NCBI GenBank assembly: GCA_027559495.1
Contig: JAMXSV010000008.1
Coordinates: 1,922,001 to 1,986,000 of the forward strand
From: Aurifilum marmelostoma
Lineage: Eukaryota > Ascomycota > Sordariomycetes > Diaporthales > Cryphonectriaceae
Length of the DNA stretch: 64,000 nt
Reading direction: 5' to 3'
The notes below the pieces were generated by a model, which did no database searches, was not told the origin of the DNA, and saw only the letters and a program-made list of their open reading frames with translations. A program made the translations under genes and the position numbers. Shown in pieces: positions 44,921 through 57,111 of this stretch (within the stretch, counting starts at the first letter, position 1; every line of letters starts with the position of its first letter).

Positions 44921-47900
44921 TCAGATGTAAACCATCTTGTCCTTCAACTTGTCGTGCGCCGCAACCTCCTGCTGAAGCCGTCGCATGTCGTCGTCCGTGA
45001 GCTCGCTCGACTCTGTAACACGTCGGTTGAAAATGCCACGAGACCCCTCGGACGCCTCGAAGGCGCGCAGATAGCACCCAGCCCGCTCGCAGAGGATGTC
45101 GGCGTAGTAGGCAGGTGTGCAGATACCCACGGCACGAGTGGCCCGGCCAAAGGTGTAGCAGAGGCTCTGTGTGATCTCCTGGATGGCGTCACCCTTGGTG
45201 ATGTTGCTCCCCGGCGGGGGGTTCAGCGTCTGGAAGATGTCATCGTAGATCACTGTGTAGAAGCCCGGCCGCGCGTGTCCCTTGATGGCGGCATGTGCCT
45301 GGAGGTAAAAGTTCCAGACACCGCGCTCGACGATGACATCCTCTATCACTAGTCCAGCATGGCAGTTGCGCGTCTTGTCCTGTGGGCCATTGTTGGTGGG
45401 GGCGAATCGTGTATGGTGTCGCTTGGCGACGATGACAATGGTAATACGAGGGAGGGCCTGTCCGGCTGACGGGTAAACGGCCTTGCAGGCTTCCCGGAGG
45501 AGCGGCAGCTCCTCTTTCAGGACCTTCTGATATTGGCCCTCAGAGACGCCATCGCGGTAGACCAGAATGTTCTCGGGACAGACTCCCTTATTAGCCTGCT
45601 TCCACCGGTCGAGACAGACCTTGAGCATTGAGTCGAGGCTCTGGACCATCTCCTGCCGCTTCTGCTGTACCTGAAGCACCCCAGGCCACTGAGACACGTT
45701 GCCATCCACGGTAGCAACCATGCCGGCCACGCTGGGCATTACAGCCTTGGTCAGGTCTGTCGAAGGATGAATCACATCAATGCCAACCAGCATTGTCTTG
45801 CCTTGTGAGACGAAGTGCAGGCCAGAGGTGATGCGCTAAATCACACGAGAACACGAAATGATTAGCCTGATTTCTATTTAATTGATTATTCATGAGTGCT
45901 GACACGGATAGTGATTACGAAAAGACGATTCACATCGCAGGGTGGTCGTTGTAAGGCAATAGTGTCATCACAAACTCACCTGGTTCGTCCCTCCCAGCTT
46001 CAGGTTGATCTTGAGAGCTTCATTCCCAAAATACTGGCCCTGGTATCTGGGGTCGAGGTCACGCAGGGTCTGGTCGACGGAAACGACCGTCATGAGACCC
46101 AGCTTGACGTCCGACAAGTGCTTGATCCGATCATAGAGCAACTTGGAACCAGCAGGGATGATGACCCACAGGAAGCCCAAGTCTTCGAATTCTTTCAGAC
46201 AGCGCTCGAGGGTATAATCATCGGGACCAGCCATCATATACTCATGGGCTATGCCGAGGCTCGCCTTTTCCAGTTGAAGTCCATAGGACAGCATGGAGTC
46301 TCGAAAGCTCGTCATGGTTGGTAGGAAATCGTCGAGGCTTGCAAAAGGGCAAGGTTCATCAACGTAATACAGGTACAAGCAGTTCCAGGATATGGCCCTC
46401 TGGTTGGGATTGCTGAGCTTCTTCCCCGAGAGGTTCCATGAAGCCCTGGAAACATCCTGCACCGGTACATTCCCGTACACGACGGAGGGTTTGGTGAGAG
46501 TACGGCCCTCCAAATTGATCAAGTTGCTCGAATCAAGTTTCATGAAGTTCTTGTTCTTGGTCTATCTTTCAAAAACATATGTGTGGTCAGAGAATTCTCA
46601 AGTCTCAGCATGTAGAGCAATCTCATGTTTGAACAAACATCACTCACCAGGACAGAATTGGGGTCCTCAGAGAAGCCGACAGCCTCGAGACCATGGTCCT
46701 CAATCAGCCGGAAGTTCTCTATGGGGTCGTTGCAAGTGAATGAGATCATCTTGCGTGTCTGATTTGGATTTAGATTTGCAAATGGAACTGGCTGACCAGC
46801 TGGAACGCCGCAAACCTCTGCTGGCAAGTAGACTGGGTGGCTATGCGAGCCAATATTGACAACGGGCAAATCTGGCCGCTGCAGGCGTATGTTGTATCTC
46901 TCTAATGATTGACACCTCGATGTCAGAACACATCATCATCTACACGGTGAGGCTTGATGGGAATGAGGTCGTTTCATCTGGGAAACAAAGGGGGGGGGGG
47001 GGAAAGCTTGTAATCACTTACTTGCAAAGTATTCAAAGACCGTGAACCATTTACCTTCGGAGTAGAAGCGCACATCTTTCGCTCCGGCGCCAAAGTGTTT
47101 GACTTGAGGTGGTGGCGTCTTGGAGATTTCGCCTGCCTTGGGCGTGCCGTCCTCAGGCCAAGCAAGACCAAATATCTTTCTCACAGGACAGACTTCCTGC
47201 CCTTGCTTGTTGCGCTTCTTCAGAAATGTCTTCTCGATGCGCAAGCCCTTCAGTAGTCGCTCTAGGTGGTGGTTGTCGGTGGCCTTGAAAGCTGACATCA
47301 AGGACACCAGAGTGCCATTAGGAGCTTTGTAGAAGGCGCTGTATGCCACACTGACGTTGACCACGGGCGTAAAGGCAGCAGGCCGGACACTCGCAAAGAA
47401 TCCACGGTAGACGGCGACGCCATCTCCTAGGTCCTGGATCCTCATCGCACGGTCAGACATGGGAAAGCTCTTGTTCCCCACCGTGAGCATGCGGTTGCTG
47501 CGCCTGAAATAATCAAGGAACAGTGTCTGCAGGGCGTTTACCATGGCATCTTTGTGCTCGTACGGACAAGAAAAGGGCTGTGCAAGGTGGGCCAGGAAGT
47601 CTCCAACGGAGAGGATGTGGGTCAAGTTGACGTCTACATGGTATATTGTCGCATCTGACTTGGCTTCGTCTTCATCCTCTGCGAAATATTTGACATTGTA
47701 TTTAGCGTCGGGCTCTTGTTTCTGCCGTACAACAACTGCTCTGAAGTCGGTGGCTGCTTGGCCGAAGTTGTTCTGTTGAAAGAGGAGCTTGATCACGCGT
47801 TCAGCCTTGCGACCCACGGCCTTAGGCTCGATATCGACCTTGTATTTGTATAACAACGCCTTGGGGCTGAGGCTTAATGGAACGTGATTTGTTCGCACCG

Positions 47901-48141
47901 TCACTGGCCTTCCGTGCCGGCCGAGGTTTGGTCGCGGAGGCAGTGTCCCGCCGGAGATGCTCAGCTGGCTGAGATCCAATTCAACTACAGATGAGCTGCT
48001 AGCAACACCAATGTGCTGGGTGGTCGATGGGCCAGGACCTCCACTGGGAGTTGAGTTTCTTGATTGTTGTTGGCCTCGGCTGGAGCCTCGGCGTGAGCCT
48101 CGACGTGGGCCGCGGCTTGATGAATTACCACGATTGGGCAT
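44921..48141 (-). CDS. Argonaute protein (QDE-2-like)
   Basis: Minus-strand exons 48141-47022, 46901-46648, 46561-45980 and 45835-44921 give 956 residues. The N-terminus is rich in Arg-Gly/Arg-Ser (RGPRRGSRRGSSRG), a likely arginine-methylation region. After it come the N domain, the PAZ domain (about 230-400), the linker and MID domain, and PIWI. PIWI catalytic residues can be placed: Asp672 (GIDVIHPS), Glu714 (KRQEMV), Asp747 (YRDGVSEGQ) and Asp898 (AYYADIL), a DEDD tetrad expected to support slicing. The protein binds small RNAs and silences matching transcripts (quelling and related pathways). The three introns keep frame (FAKRYNIRL, SVLTKNKNF, TNQRITSGL across the junctions). C12-13 tracts on the coding strand lie in the leader and in intron 1. 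Confidence 0.94.
46990..47002. repeat. G/C homopolymer in Argonaute intron 1
   Basis: A 13-base G run on the plus strand, so C on the coding strand, about 20 nt past the 5' splice site. Confidence 0.7.
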
Positions 48142-49042
48142 CTTGTATGTCGGTAGACAGGGCTACCAGCTAAGTAAAGAGAGAGGCCCGGGGGGGGGGG
48201 GGATCCGCCAGCACACAAGCAGCGAAAAGAGATGGGGGTAACGAAGAGGACGCAATGTAAATGCTGGTGGTGTTGAGCTTGCTGGAGAAGAAACGAGAAA
48301 CAGAATGGTCTGGCAGTAAACTGTATAAATAGTAAATCAAGTGTAGTTAATGCATATGGTTTTGGGTGACTGAGAGTTTTGGGTAATATGTGCAATGAAG
48401 TGACAGCAAAGCAAAGAGAAGAATAACAAAAATAAAGGTGAAGGGATCAGTGATTGTGACAAAACGTATAACCGCTGAGTCTCAGCTGTTCAGGCTATCA
48501 GAGGGAGCAGCTTCTCTTTAGGTAGGCAACAATACACACATATTGCAGCTCATGTATAAGCGATGTCCTCAACCAAGATAGATCACGTGTGAAACATCTA
48601 TTGATCAATCCATATTAATTGAGGAGGAGTTGACTGCCCTCGATTACCTCTTGAGAGTCTTGTTCTGTTCAACTTTCCAAGCCCCCGTGCAACAACAGCC
48701 ATAATACCTGACTCACTGAGTTCCGCAGGTTGACCCTGATACAAGACATGCTTTTTTTTTTTTTGTTGTCGTTCCTTCAACCCGGGTGCCCAGGGTATTC
48801 TACCTGTGAGAGCCACCTCTCCCTGACTTGCAACTCTTGCAGTCAGCAAACACACAAAGCAGTCTCCTTATTTGTAACACAACAAATCCTCTGCATAATT
48901 ATCAAGAATCACTGTGACTGTCTGATTTTGAGAAGTAAGAAAATCCACGAAAAAAGCCACCTGGCCAACAGTACTTTCAAGATAATACCGGAAAAAGGTA
49001 GGGACAGATTCCTCTTCTTCCTTCTCTTTCTGCAGGTCATGC
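48142..49042. other. spacer between Argonaute and the GPR1-family gene
   Basis: About 900 nt: Argonaute promoter and leader on the left, 3' end of the transporter gene on the right. No upstream ATG in the last 140 nt before the Argonaute start. No gene supported. Confidence 0.5.
48190..48202. repeat. G/C homopolymer in the Argonaute leader
   Basis: A second 13-base G run on the plus strand, about 50 nt upstream of the Argonaute ATG. Confidence 0.7.
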
Positions 49043-50356
49043 TCAAACCTGGTTCCTTTGGCGATGAGCACCACGAGCAGCCGTTCTCTGAGACCGCCCT
49101 TTCACATACTTAGAAAGGTCTCCCACTGGAAGAGAGATGGGAAAATCCACAGACTCAAGGATGATGGCCAGGAAAATCCACCAACCAAAGACGCATGCAA
49201 CGAAGGCGAAGGCACCGGCAGCCTGGTTCAAGAGGGTGTGATTGTCAGCAAAACTAATGACCTTATCCTTTTCTTTTTCTCCTCCTTCTTTTTTGTATGA
49301 GGAAACGAAGTCTTGAGGGAAAGCTTACGATGATGAATCTCCCTGCCGTGACTGCATTGCCCGTGTAGTCCTCAGCAAGGTTCCAATAGGCAGCCGTCAA
49401 CATGGCAAACGTCATGAATAGCGTAAAGAAGATGAACACGAAGCAGACATTTGTGCGGACGGAGCCGAGTAGGAAGCAAAAGCATACGATGGCCATGAAG
49501 ACTTGGAAGAATCCTGGACGAAAGAGACAATGATGTTAGTCATATCGTCTCTAGTTTTATCACAACACAGCGGTTGTGAATTGTTTGTTTGTTCGTTCGG
49601 GTCATTAGGTGGGGTTGCATAGTATAAGGCGACTGACCGAACGAGGCATTGAACGGTTGCGTCTCAAGTCCTGTTGCTGCAGGTTGACCGGCGGCAGCAT
49701 AGGAGGAATACGCTGCAAAATCCGGGTTGAGAGTTCCACCGAAGGTGAGCCAAAAGGCGCCGAAGGTGACGAAGACGATGCAGGGGAAGCTATTGCCGAG
49801 AACCCATTCGAGAATACCAGCGAGGATCATGAGGACGCCGCCAAAGAAGAAATAGTCGGGACTATATGATGATGTTATCCTGTCAGCTGTCTTGTTTTTC
49901 ATAGTGCCTCCTGATGTCTGCTCACATTCCCGCAGCACCGCTGCTGCTTGCACCTCGCCATCCCATGAGCGAGCAGGATAGAGGGCTGAGGCAGAGGAGG
50001 AACCCGACGAGACCACTGTAGAGAGAGAAGACAACTTGTTAGTCACAGATACATTGCGCGAGAATGTTGATGCTGGTGGACTGTGCTGGTGTCGGAGTCT
50101 TTTGGGGGAAAGCAAGTGTTGATTAATTAGCTTACATGGGCGTTGGATTTCCAAAGGTCCTCCTCAGCTGTCCATTAACCTCATTCTTGGGGGACAGGTA
50201 CAGCTTCTCAAAGAGCTCGGCCGAGATGGAAACAGCACCGGTAGTCCTGGCCCTGTTCAGGGCAAACTCAACATCATCGGCATGGTCAAAACTACCCTCC
50301 TCAGCGATCTCGACCTTGGATGGCTTTCGGCCGTTTGGTTGCGCCGGGGTGGCCAT
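49043..50356 (-). CDS. GPR1/FUN34/YaaH-family acetate (Ato) transporter
   Basis: Five minus-strand exons, 50356-50136, 50015-49926, 49861-49638, 49513-49329 and 49222-49043, give 299 residues, the usual family length. The first junction rebuilds the family hallmark as NPTPIGLVGF (usual NPxPLGL). Six membrane segments follow, including YFFFGGVLMILAGILEWVLG and CFVFIFFTLFMTFAMLTAAY. The end, SVDFPISLPVGDLSKYVKG, matches fungal Ato/Ady2-like proteins. Members move acetate and other short monocarboxylates across the plasma membrane, and yeast Ato proteins are also linked to ammonia export. The second segment (LVGFLLCLSPLSCSLMGWRG) is less canonical. Which substrate applies cannot be decided from sequence. 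Confidence 0.92.
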
Positions 50357-52473
50357 TGTAAATGATATATATTACAAGATGGGAGCGAGGTAAGGAATAA
50401 TGATAACAACAACAAGAATAAGATTCTTTTGAAGCATAAGAGGATCCTTCCTAATGATATGTATACCTGGTCAGCTCCAGAAAAGAGAGAGAGAGAAGAA
50501 GGCCGAGAACAACTGCTCTACCACAAAGGAGGGGGATAGGCCCACCTTAATGACTTTTTCTGAAGTATATGGCATCTCCTCTCGTTGCCCCCCCCCCCTC
50601 CTCTCCCCTCTCTTGCTTCGGGGAAGTCATCCATCCCTTCGTCGGCACCGCCAACACACTAGATCAAGATCTACCACGCATCCGGGCTGCATAACTAGTA
50701 AAACAAAAGGAGAAAAGGCCATACAAACTTCCTCGTCCTCCTACCCTCCTAGTCGAAAGCCTCAGTGGGGACACAAACTGTGGCACCAAAGTACCCACCA
50801 TGGAGGATGCCGATTGGTCTTACACCTTTTGTTGTTCATCTGGAACGTACTCGACCTCCCCGAGAGGGAGTGTGGAGATAGCAAGAGAGAGAGAGAGAGA
50901 GAGGCTGATGAGAAGCGGCTCCGAAAGACAAGAGAAAGTCCTGGCAGGGTTGCGCCTAGCTTCTTGCAGGTTGGTCTGGCTATGAGGGGACCACTCAGGC
51001 ACGTTGGGCCATCCTGGAAGCCGTTAAGGCGAGGCTTGGAGCTGGGAATCCTGTGCACCCCGAGGCCAGACAGGAGGTGGGCAGGCTGGCAGGGTCAAAG
51101 GAAAACTTGAGACAAAGTACCGAACGGGCCTCTTGGCATGGCGGTCATCCTGGGGCACTTACTGTACTTGTGATTTCTTTGGGGGCAAAGGCCATAGGAT
51201 CTATAAAGGCCGTGACGATGAGATGCCGGGGGATCGATGTAAGTACAAATGAAGGAGGAATGTGCGCCCTCCATCATTGAGGGCAGCTGATATCTTTTTC
51301 ATTGTTTCGAGGTCCCAAGTACAAAGCTAATCGTAATATTTACCTGATCGGCCATCCTTCAAGGCTTAATATTGTACCGCATCTGGGCGAGTCCAGACCA
51401 CGCCAGACAAGAGACAAAAGGGCATGAGAAAGTCCAACACTCACAAAAGGAGCCAGGGACAGTTCTCTGTCCCATCACCATAGCTTGGGCCGCCTGACGC
51501 ACTCACTACTCATCATGACACGGGAGAAAGGGGGTCCAGACTCCAAAGAGCCGTACGTGGCGCCTGGACTGATCATCCAATCCACCCCCCAAATTTCATC
51601 CGCGGATCCGCACGCAAGCTTTTAGCTCGAGAGCCACTCCTCCTTGCGCCTCCCCCAACAACCCGTCAGCAAGAATCCGGGGTAATAAGGTTGAGTTTGC
51701 GAAGACTCTCCACTCCTCCACAAGTCAGAACTGGACGAATCTGGGGGTTGGAAGTCGAAGCGACGTGGTCCTCAAGCTGTCATACAGGGGACTTGGGTTT
51801 AGTTCCGGGGATACGGCTGCTGGGAGGCACAGCAGTACCGGTCGTGCGGATGAGGATGAAAGCTCGTACGATTGACAGAACGTGTACGCGTGTCTTGGGT
51901 ATATAGATTGATCATAGCTGCGAGGCATGCAGTGGAGAAGCAAAAGACAAAACCTGCAATGAGGAAGCCGTTCAGCTAGAAAACAAGAAAAAGAAAGAAG
52001 AACGAATCAAGATGGAAAAAAGGGGGGGGGGGAAGAGAAACGGTACAGGATGCAACTCGGCAACTACGATAGCACAAACCACAAAGGAAGCCGAGAGCCG
52101 CCGGCCTGGCGTCCCCGGGTGACCCTCAAGTTCGGCGAAGGTCTCACACGCAAAAGATCCCAGATACCTCGTCCAGTTTTCTCTGGAATTAAATTGAAAT
52201 AACGATGAACCAGACTCAGCATCACGCAAGGGAGAATGGAACATCGACAAACAATAGCATCGCCGACAAAGCAGTTGGGTATTTTCGAAGCTTTTCTCTC
52301 AGGAATCATATTTTTTATTTAAACTCGGCAGACTCGGGTATTCAGACAAACATGGTCAAGTGAACGGCCGACAAATAATTACCTCATACGACGCCAAACG
52401 CCCAGAACCTTAATTATATTCATAAAAGCAGAGAAGTGCATCCCCTATCCCTCCATGATCATCATTTAGGACC
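50357..52473. other. intergenic region, 2.1 kb
   Basis: Promoter of the transporter gene at left, 3' flank of the LsdA-type gene at right. An (AG)10 repeat lies at 50884-50903 and a C run near 50590. Longer open frames are low complexity and not supported. Confidence 0.5.
50884..50903. repeat. (AG)10 microsatellite
   Basis: Uninterrupted AG units over 20 bp. Confidence 0.7.
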
Positions 52474-53677
52474 TCACAGAGCATCATTTACCTGGATCAA
52501 CCCAGGCGCCGCAAGGGTCGCGTCCGGAACAGCATCGGGGTCCGTGAAGTTCCCGCTCGTGGTCAGCGCCGCCAGGCTCAGCCCATCCATAACATTCTCC
52601 GCATAGGGGAACGCGGCCTGGAAGGTGACCACATTGCCGTCCCAGCTGCAGGCGGTGACGGGCTCGCTGACGGGCACGTTCTGGCCCGTGAGGTAGGTAA
52701 CATACAGACCCGCGCCGTCGCCGCCCTGGTACTGGTCCCAGCCTGAGGGGGCGTCGGTCAGGTCGGCGCTGAACTCGAGCGTCTGGTCCTGGGCGGCGAC
52801 ATTGGCACCACCCTCGCCGCTGAGCACGGACAGGGCCGGGAAGATGGGGATGGCAATCTCGGTGGCCGGGTCGAAGGGGCACTCGTCGACAAAGCCCTGC
52901 AGCACGGAAAAGGCGAAAGCCGCGACCGAGGTCGTGAGGAAGGGCTTCTCGCTGGGCTTCAGACCCAACAGGGCGCGGTACCAGCCATTCTGCTCGCCCT
53001 CTTGGCCGATGACGGAGGCGATGGTGCGCACTGGACCTGCGTCGCCGTTCGTCGCCAGGAGCTGGCTGGCGTCCTGCAGTGTGCCGAGGACGACGGCTGT
53101 GAACGTCTCTGCGAGGGCGATGGCCGACTTGATGTCGGTGGTGGGGAAGTTGTATGTGCAGGGTGGAGGGGCAAAGGCGCCAAAGTGGTCCAGAACGGTG
53201 AGAGCGCTGATGGAGTGAAGTTCTTCTTGCTGCAGTGGGCTGTCAATACTTGTTTTTCTTTTCTTGTTTTTCCTTCTGTCATTGAGATCACGAAGGAAAG
53301 GTGGGAGAAGGACTTACAGCCTTGACCGTCTTCAGCACGTCAAGCACCTGCTGCTTTTCAGTGGAGCCCAGGTTGAAGCCGGGCGCGTCGGCGGTGATGT
53401 TATCGATCAGGGACGAGAAGAAGCCGACCTCGAAGTTCTCGTTGAAGGCGATCAGCTGGAAGGCTGTGAGACTGCTGTCGGCCAGCTTGGGCGGAGGTGG
53501 CGCGTTGGAGATCTGCCCGCCGGCAATACTATTGATCGAGGCCAGCTGCTCCGCGCTGGGGTTGGGGAAACCATCGTCGGTGGGATCACTGAAGCCTCGT
53601 CGGTTGATGGTAGGAGCAGCGGAGGCAAGGCTGAAGATGGCTGCCGTGACGGCCAGGATTTGTGAAAGGTTGTACAT
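52474..53677 (-). CDS. secreted ferritin-like protein, LsdA/Rds1 type
   Basis: Minus-strand exons 53677-53318 and 53229-52474 give 371 residues. The chosen start yields a clean signal peptide (MYNLSQILAVTAAIFSLASA); an in-frame ATG at 53773 would add 32 residues before it. The ferritin-like helices carry AFNENFEVGFF in exon 1 and EELHSISAL at the start of exon 2; the spliced Glu/His residues are the possible metal ligands. CTYNFP and the Pro/Asp-rich C-terminal part match fungal late-sexual-development proteins (LsdA in Aspergillus) and stress-responsive Rds1 proteins. Function is not established; known members are induced by starvation, salt or sexual development. Sits between the transporter and monooxygenase genes, all on the minus strand. 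Confidence 0.88.
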
Positions 53678-55504
53678 GTCGGTGATGTGGAGAGAATGAT
53701 GACCTTGTTGTTTGGTATTAGAGATTATAGTCTTGCTTGACTTGAGGCTCGAGAGAGCATATGAGATGAACAAGAGAGAGGGGAAAAGTTCGGATGATAG
53801 TGATCAAACAAGAAGAAAAATAAATGGAAGGGAAAGGGAAGAAGACAGCCCTATATATGTACTATAATGTGTATCTTCATTCAGCCCCAACGATATGATC
53901 TATCACCCAGAACAAAAACAGACAGAGACACACACACGCGCGCGCACACACAAAGATAGTTAGCTGCTCCCCAGCAACGACTGGAATCCGGGGGGCGGCC
54001 CATCGTTGGACAACCGCTGGCATTCATCACGGACCACTTACAGTACACACACAGACACAGTAGTAGTACAGCGCACCAGCTAGCTGTGTACCGCCACGAT
54101 CGGGTATTATGACAGTATGACAGCGTGACATGCAAGCCCACACCCTCCAGCTGTTTGGGTGAGGCCTATTCGGAACCCCGGTCTTCCGGCTTCCACTTGC
54201 TCAAGTGGATGCGTACGTCTAGCTTGGTGAGGAGAAAGCCTCCTCCATCATAGTCAGAATTATCACCATCATAGACAGACTGGCGTTCCAAATTAGCAAA
54301 AGGGGCGGTGTGCTAAAGTCGAAACAACAACCCGGTGTGTGTCTCTCCAAAGGGTGGTTGGAGATTCGGTGGTAGGAGACACACCCAAAAGGCCCACTGT
54401 AGCTGTCATATGTCTAAAATTGGGATCTGAACTGTTGGCACTACGGGGCGGCCGCAGTCCAAGCTGTCGAGCAAGAGGATGGCAGTGGTGGCACCGGGGG
54501 GTGGTGGTTGGTTCAGGCGAGCTGCAGGATGCGCCAACGCGGCTGGAAAGATGCCGCCAGCTGCGGTCCAGTGTTGTTAGGGCTGATGCAAGGTGAGCTA
54601 GTCGGAAAAGAGATAAAGATATCCAAGCAATGTGATGGCACAAAGGCTTGGGCGTGTGCCCCCAAGTGCCGGATGGAACGGCTGAGCTGGGAGCCGTCCT
54701 CTAGGGTGGCTGTGGGCGGGAAGGTCGTCTTCCGGGGTCTCTCTTATTTCTTTTTGAGGGGTCTTTTCTCTCTGCCCCCCTTCTCCTTGTGGGACTCCAA
54801 CATCATACACGGCTGTGTACATGATATGTGTGGAATAAATAAGCGCTCTACTCATGCTGTGAAGGAGAGGAGATCCATAATTTAAGCTTAGAATCTCAAC
54901 GGCTAACGTGGCTGATGTGTTTATTCCAGTGTCGCCTGGGAAACATTTGATCCAAAACAAATCGCAGATCCACCCGCCCTTGTTTGTGTGTACTGATCCA
55001 GATCAACATCCGGGGAAAAAATGTTTCAAACACAAGGGCCGTCCTGGTTGATTCCACATTGCAGCTCGTCTTCCCTCTGGAATCCCGTGCCATGTTATTC
55101 CTTTGGCCAGTGTAAACAATACTAAGCATTAGTTCATGTCGATGCCACAGAACAGCAGGGGGCTCAGTTGTCCAAAGCAAGGATCCTTCCATGCCTTCTC
55201 ATCTATCCACCCCCAGTCCACTGGCAGTCACCCTAAACTGGCGCAGCCCGGGTATGGTGAAGCCGGGCCGGATCCCAATATCCCGCTGATGTCGCGCTCT
55301 CGAATGCGCGAATAATAGTAAGTATGTTTAATCAGTCGGCCGCTCAAAATCCCTGGTCTCAACACGGCGAGCAAAATGCCTGGACCGCAACCCGGCCCCT
55401 CAATTGGCTGGCCGAGTCAATCCAATGTGAACATCGTGCCGCGAGTAACGTAACAATCTGTACAGTACACGGGGATCCGGCAAGTCTTGTCTTTCCGTCC
55501 TCTC
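53678..55504. other. intergenic region, 1.8 kb
   Basis: Promoter and leader of the LsdA-type gene at left, including the in-frame ATG at 53773; 3' flank of the monooxygenase at right. No gene supported. Confidence 0.5.
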
Positions 55505-57111
55505 CTACTGCGTCTCTACGCCATCCTGCTCGTTGGTGACAAAGGGCATCACCTGGGAGTCGAATCTGTGGACGCCTGGCACCTTCAGCCGCCGGTGCAG
55601 GTCCTTTGTGGCCTCCCGGATCGAGTCCTCGAGGTCAAAGTTCCAGATGTGGCCCAGCCGCTCTGCCAGCTCCTTCTCCATGCTGGCAAAGTCTGTGCCG
55701 ACATCCTTGGTCAGCCACTCGTACAGGTTGCCAGCACGCCGCGAGCTGCGCACCAGCCACTGCGTCCGCTCTCGCCTGTGCGCATCGTACACCGCGAAGG
55801 CGGCCTCTATGTGCAGAGGCTCTACGACCTTCGGATCTGCGAGCAGGGATGCCAGGAATGCGGCGTCCTCGATACAGAAGCCTGCGCCCGCGCCGTGGTG
55901 AGGAGAGGTGGCGTGTGCTGCGTCCCCGACCAGGCACACGCGGCCTTTGTAATATGTCGATAATGGGTGGTCGCCCAGGTCGAAGATGGCCCACTACAGC
56001 AGAAATCATTTAGCCGCAATTGATCATTAGGCTCGAGGGTGGACGAACGAATCGAGAGGGGGACGCTGAAGCTTACCCGGTCGAGTCGGTCCGACGTGAG
56101 CTGGATGATATTCTTGACGTTCTGACCAAACTCGCGGAAATCATCCAGAGCCTCGGCCTTGGTCGTTGGGAGGGTGAGCTTGCTCGTGCTAGGCCACTCT
56201 TCCCGATTGTTTGTCACAAAGGCCACCATGTTCATCGTTGCGCCATGCTCGACAGGGAATGTCAGGACGTGCCTGTTCTGGCCGAGCTGTGATGAACCGT
56301 CAGCAGGAGGCAGCCTCGACCATGCGCACAACAAAACAAGCAGACAATACAACAAGAACACACACACAAAGACATCTCAGCAGAGGACAAAGCTGTCCGG
56401 CTGTCTGTCAAGCCAAGTCTCAGTACCCACCCACATGTGCGCGTTCTCGGCTCTCTCTTCGCCGAGGACGTGAATGGCGTCCTCCATTGGAATCAGGCCC
56501 CTGTAGGCATACTTGTGCGTATACACTGGCGTGGTGGCAGGATGGTCCTCTCCCAAGAGCACCGCCCTGGTGCGCGACTTGATGCCGTCACAGCCGATGA
56601 TTGCGTCTGCCTCGGCTACCGATCCGTCCTTGAACTTCATCAGCATCTTCCCGGAGCCGATTCTGTCGTCCAGGATGTGGTCGAGCTTCTTGTTGAACTG
56701 CGCGGCGCCCCTCGGCAGCAGCTTGACCAGCTCGTCGAGGAACCGCGCGCGGTGTACGGCATTCTGGCCCACGCCCGGGTCAATCATGGAGAACAGAGGC
56801 TCGAGACCGGCGGCGGGCTCCTGCGACATGCCGTCCATAAAGTCGAACCACACGCCCCTCTTGGCCTCCCACTTGTTGCGCGTGGCTACGATGTTGAAGG
56901 CGCCGATCACGCTGCGGTCGATCACCTCCATTGCACGCACGGCATTGCGCGAGATAGACACGCCAGCGCCGATCTCACCAAATGCAGAAGCCTGCTCGTA
57001 GATGGTACAGCTGATCTTGCGCTTTTGGAGGGCGATGGCGAGCATTAGACCTGCAATGCCGCTGCCTATGATGGCAATCTGGAAGGGCTTCGTCTGAGTT
57101 GGCGTGGCCAT
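55505..57111 (-). CDS. FAD-dependent monooxygenase (salicylate hydroxylase-like)
   Basis: Minus-strand exons 57111-56431, 56286-56077 and 55993-55505 give 459 residues. The Rossmann motif IIGSGIAGLMLA (about 14-25) and the Glu of CTIYEQ bind FAD. A DG fingerprint is present as GCDGIKSRTR, and the second FAD motif is CLVGDAAHATSPHHGAGAGF. These are the group A flavoprotein hydroxylases (PF01494), most like fungal salicylate 1-monooxygenase and secondary-metabolism hydroxylases, which use NAD(P)H and O2 on aromatic substrates. No signal peptide, so probably cytosolic. Intron phases keep HMWLGQNRH and LDRWAIFDLG. The MFS gene is divergent, 1.5 kb away, suggesting a shared substrate; the actual substrate is unknown. 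Confidence 0.9.

Noticed and set aside
50454..51110. 218-codon ORF on the plus strand
   Set aside because: Composition is driven by AG and C runs; no domain, and it lies in the promoter region of the GPR1-family gene.
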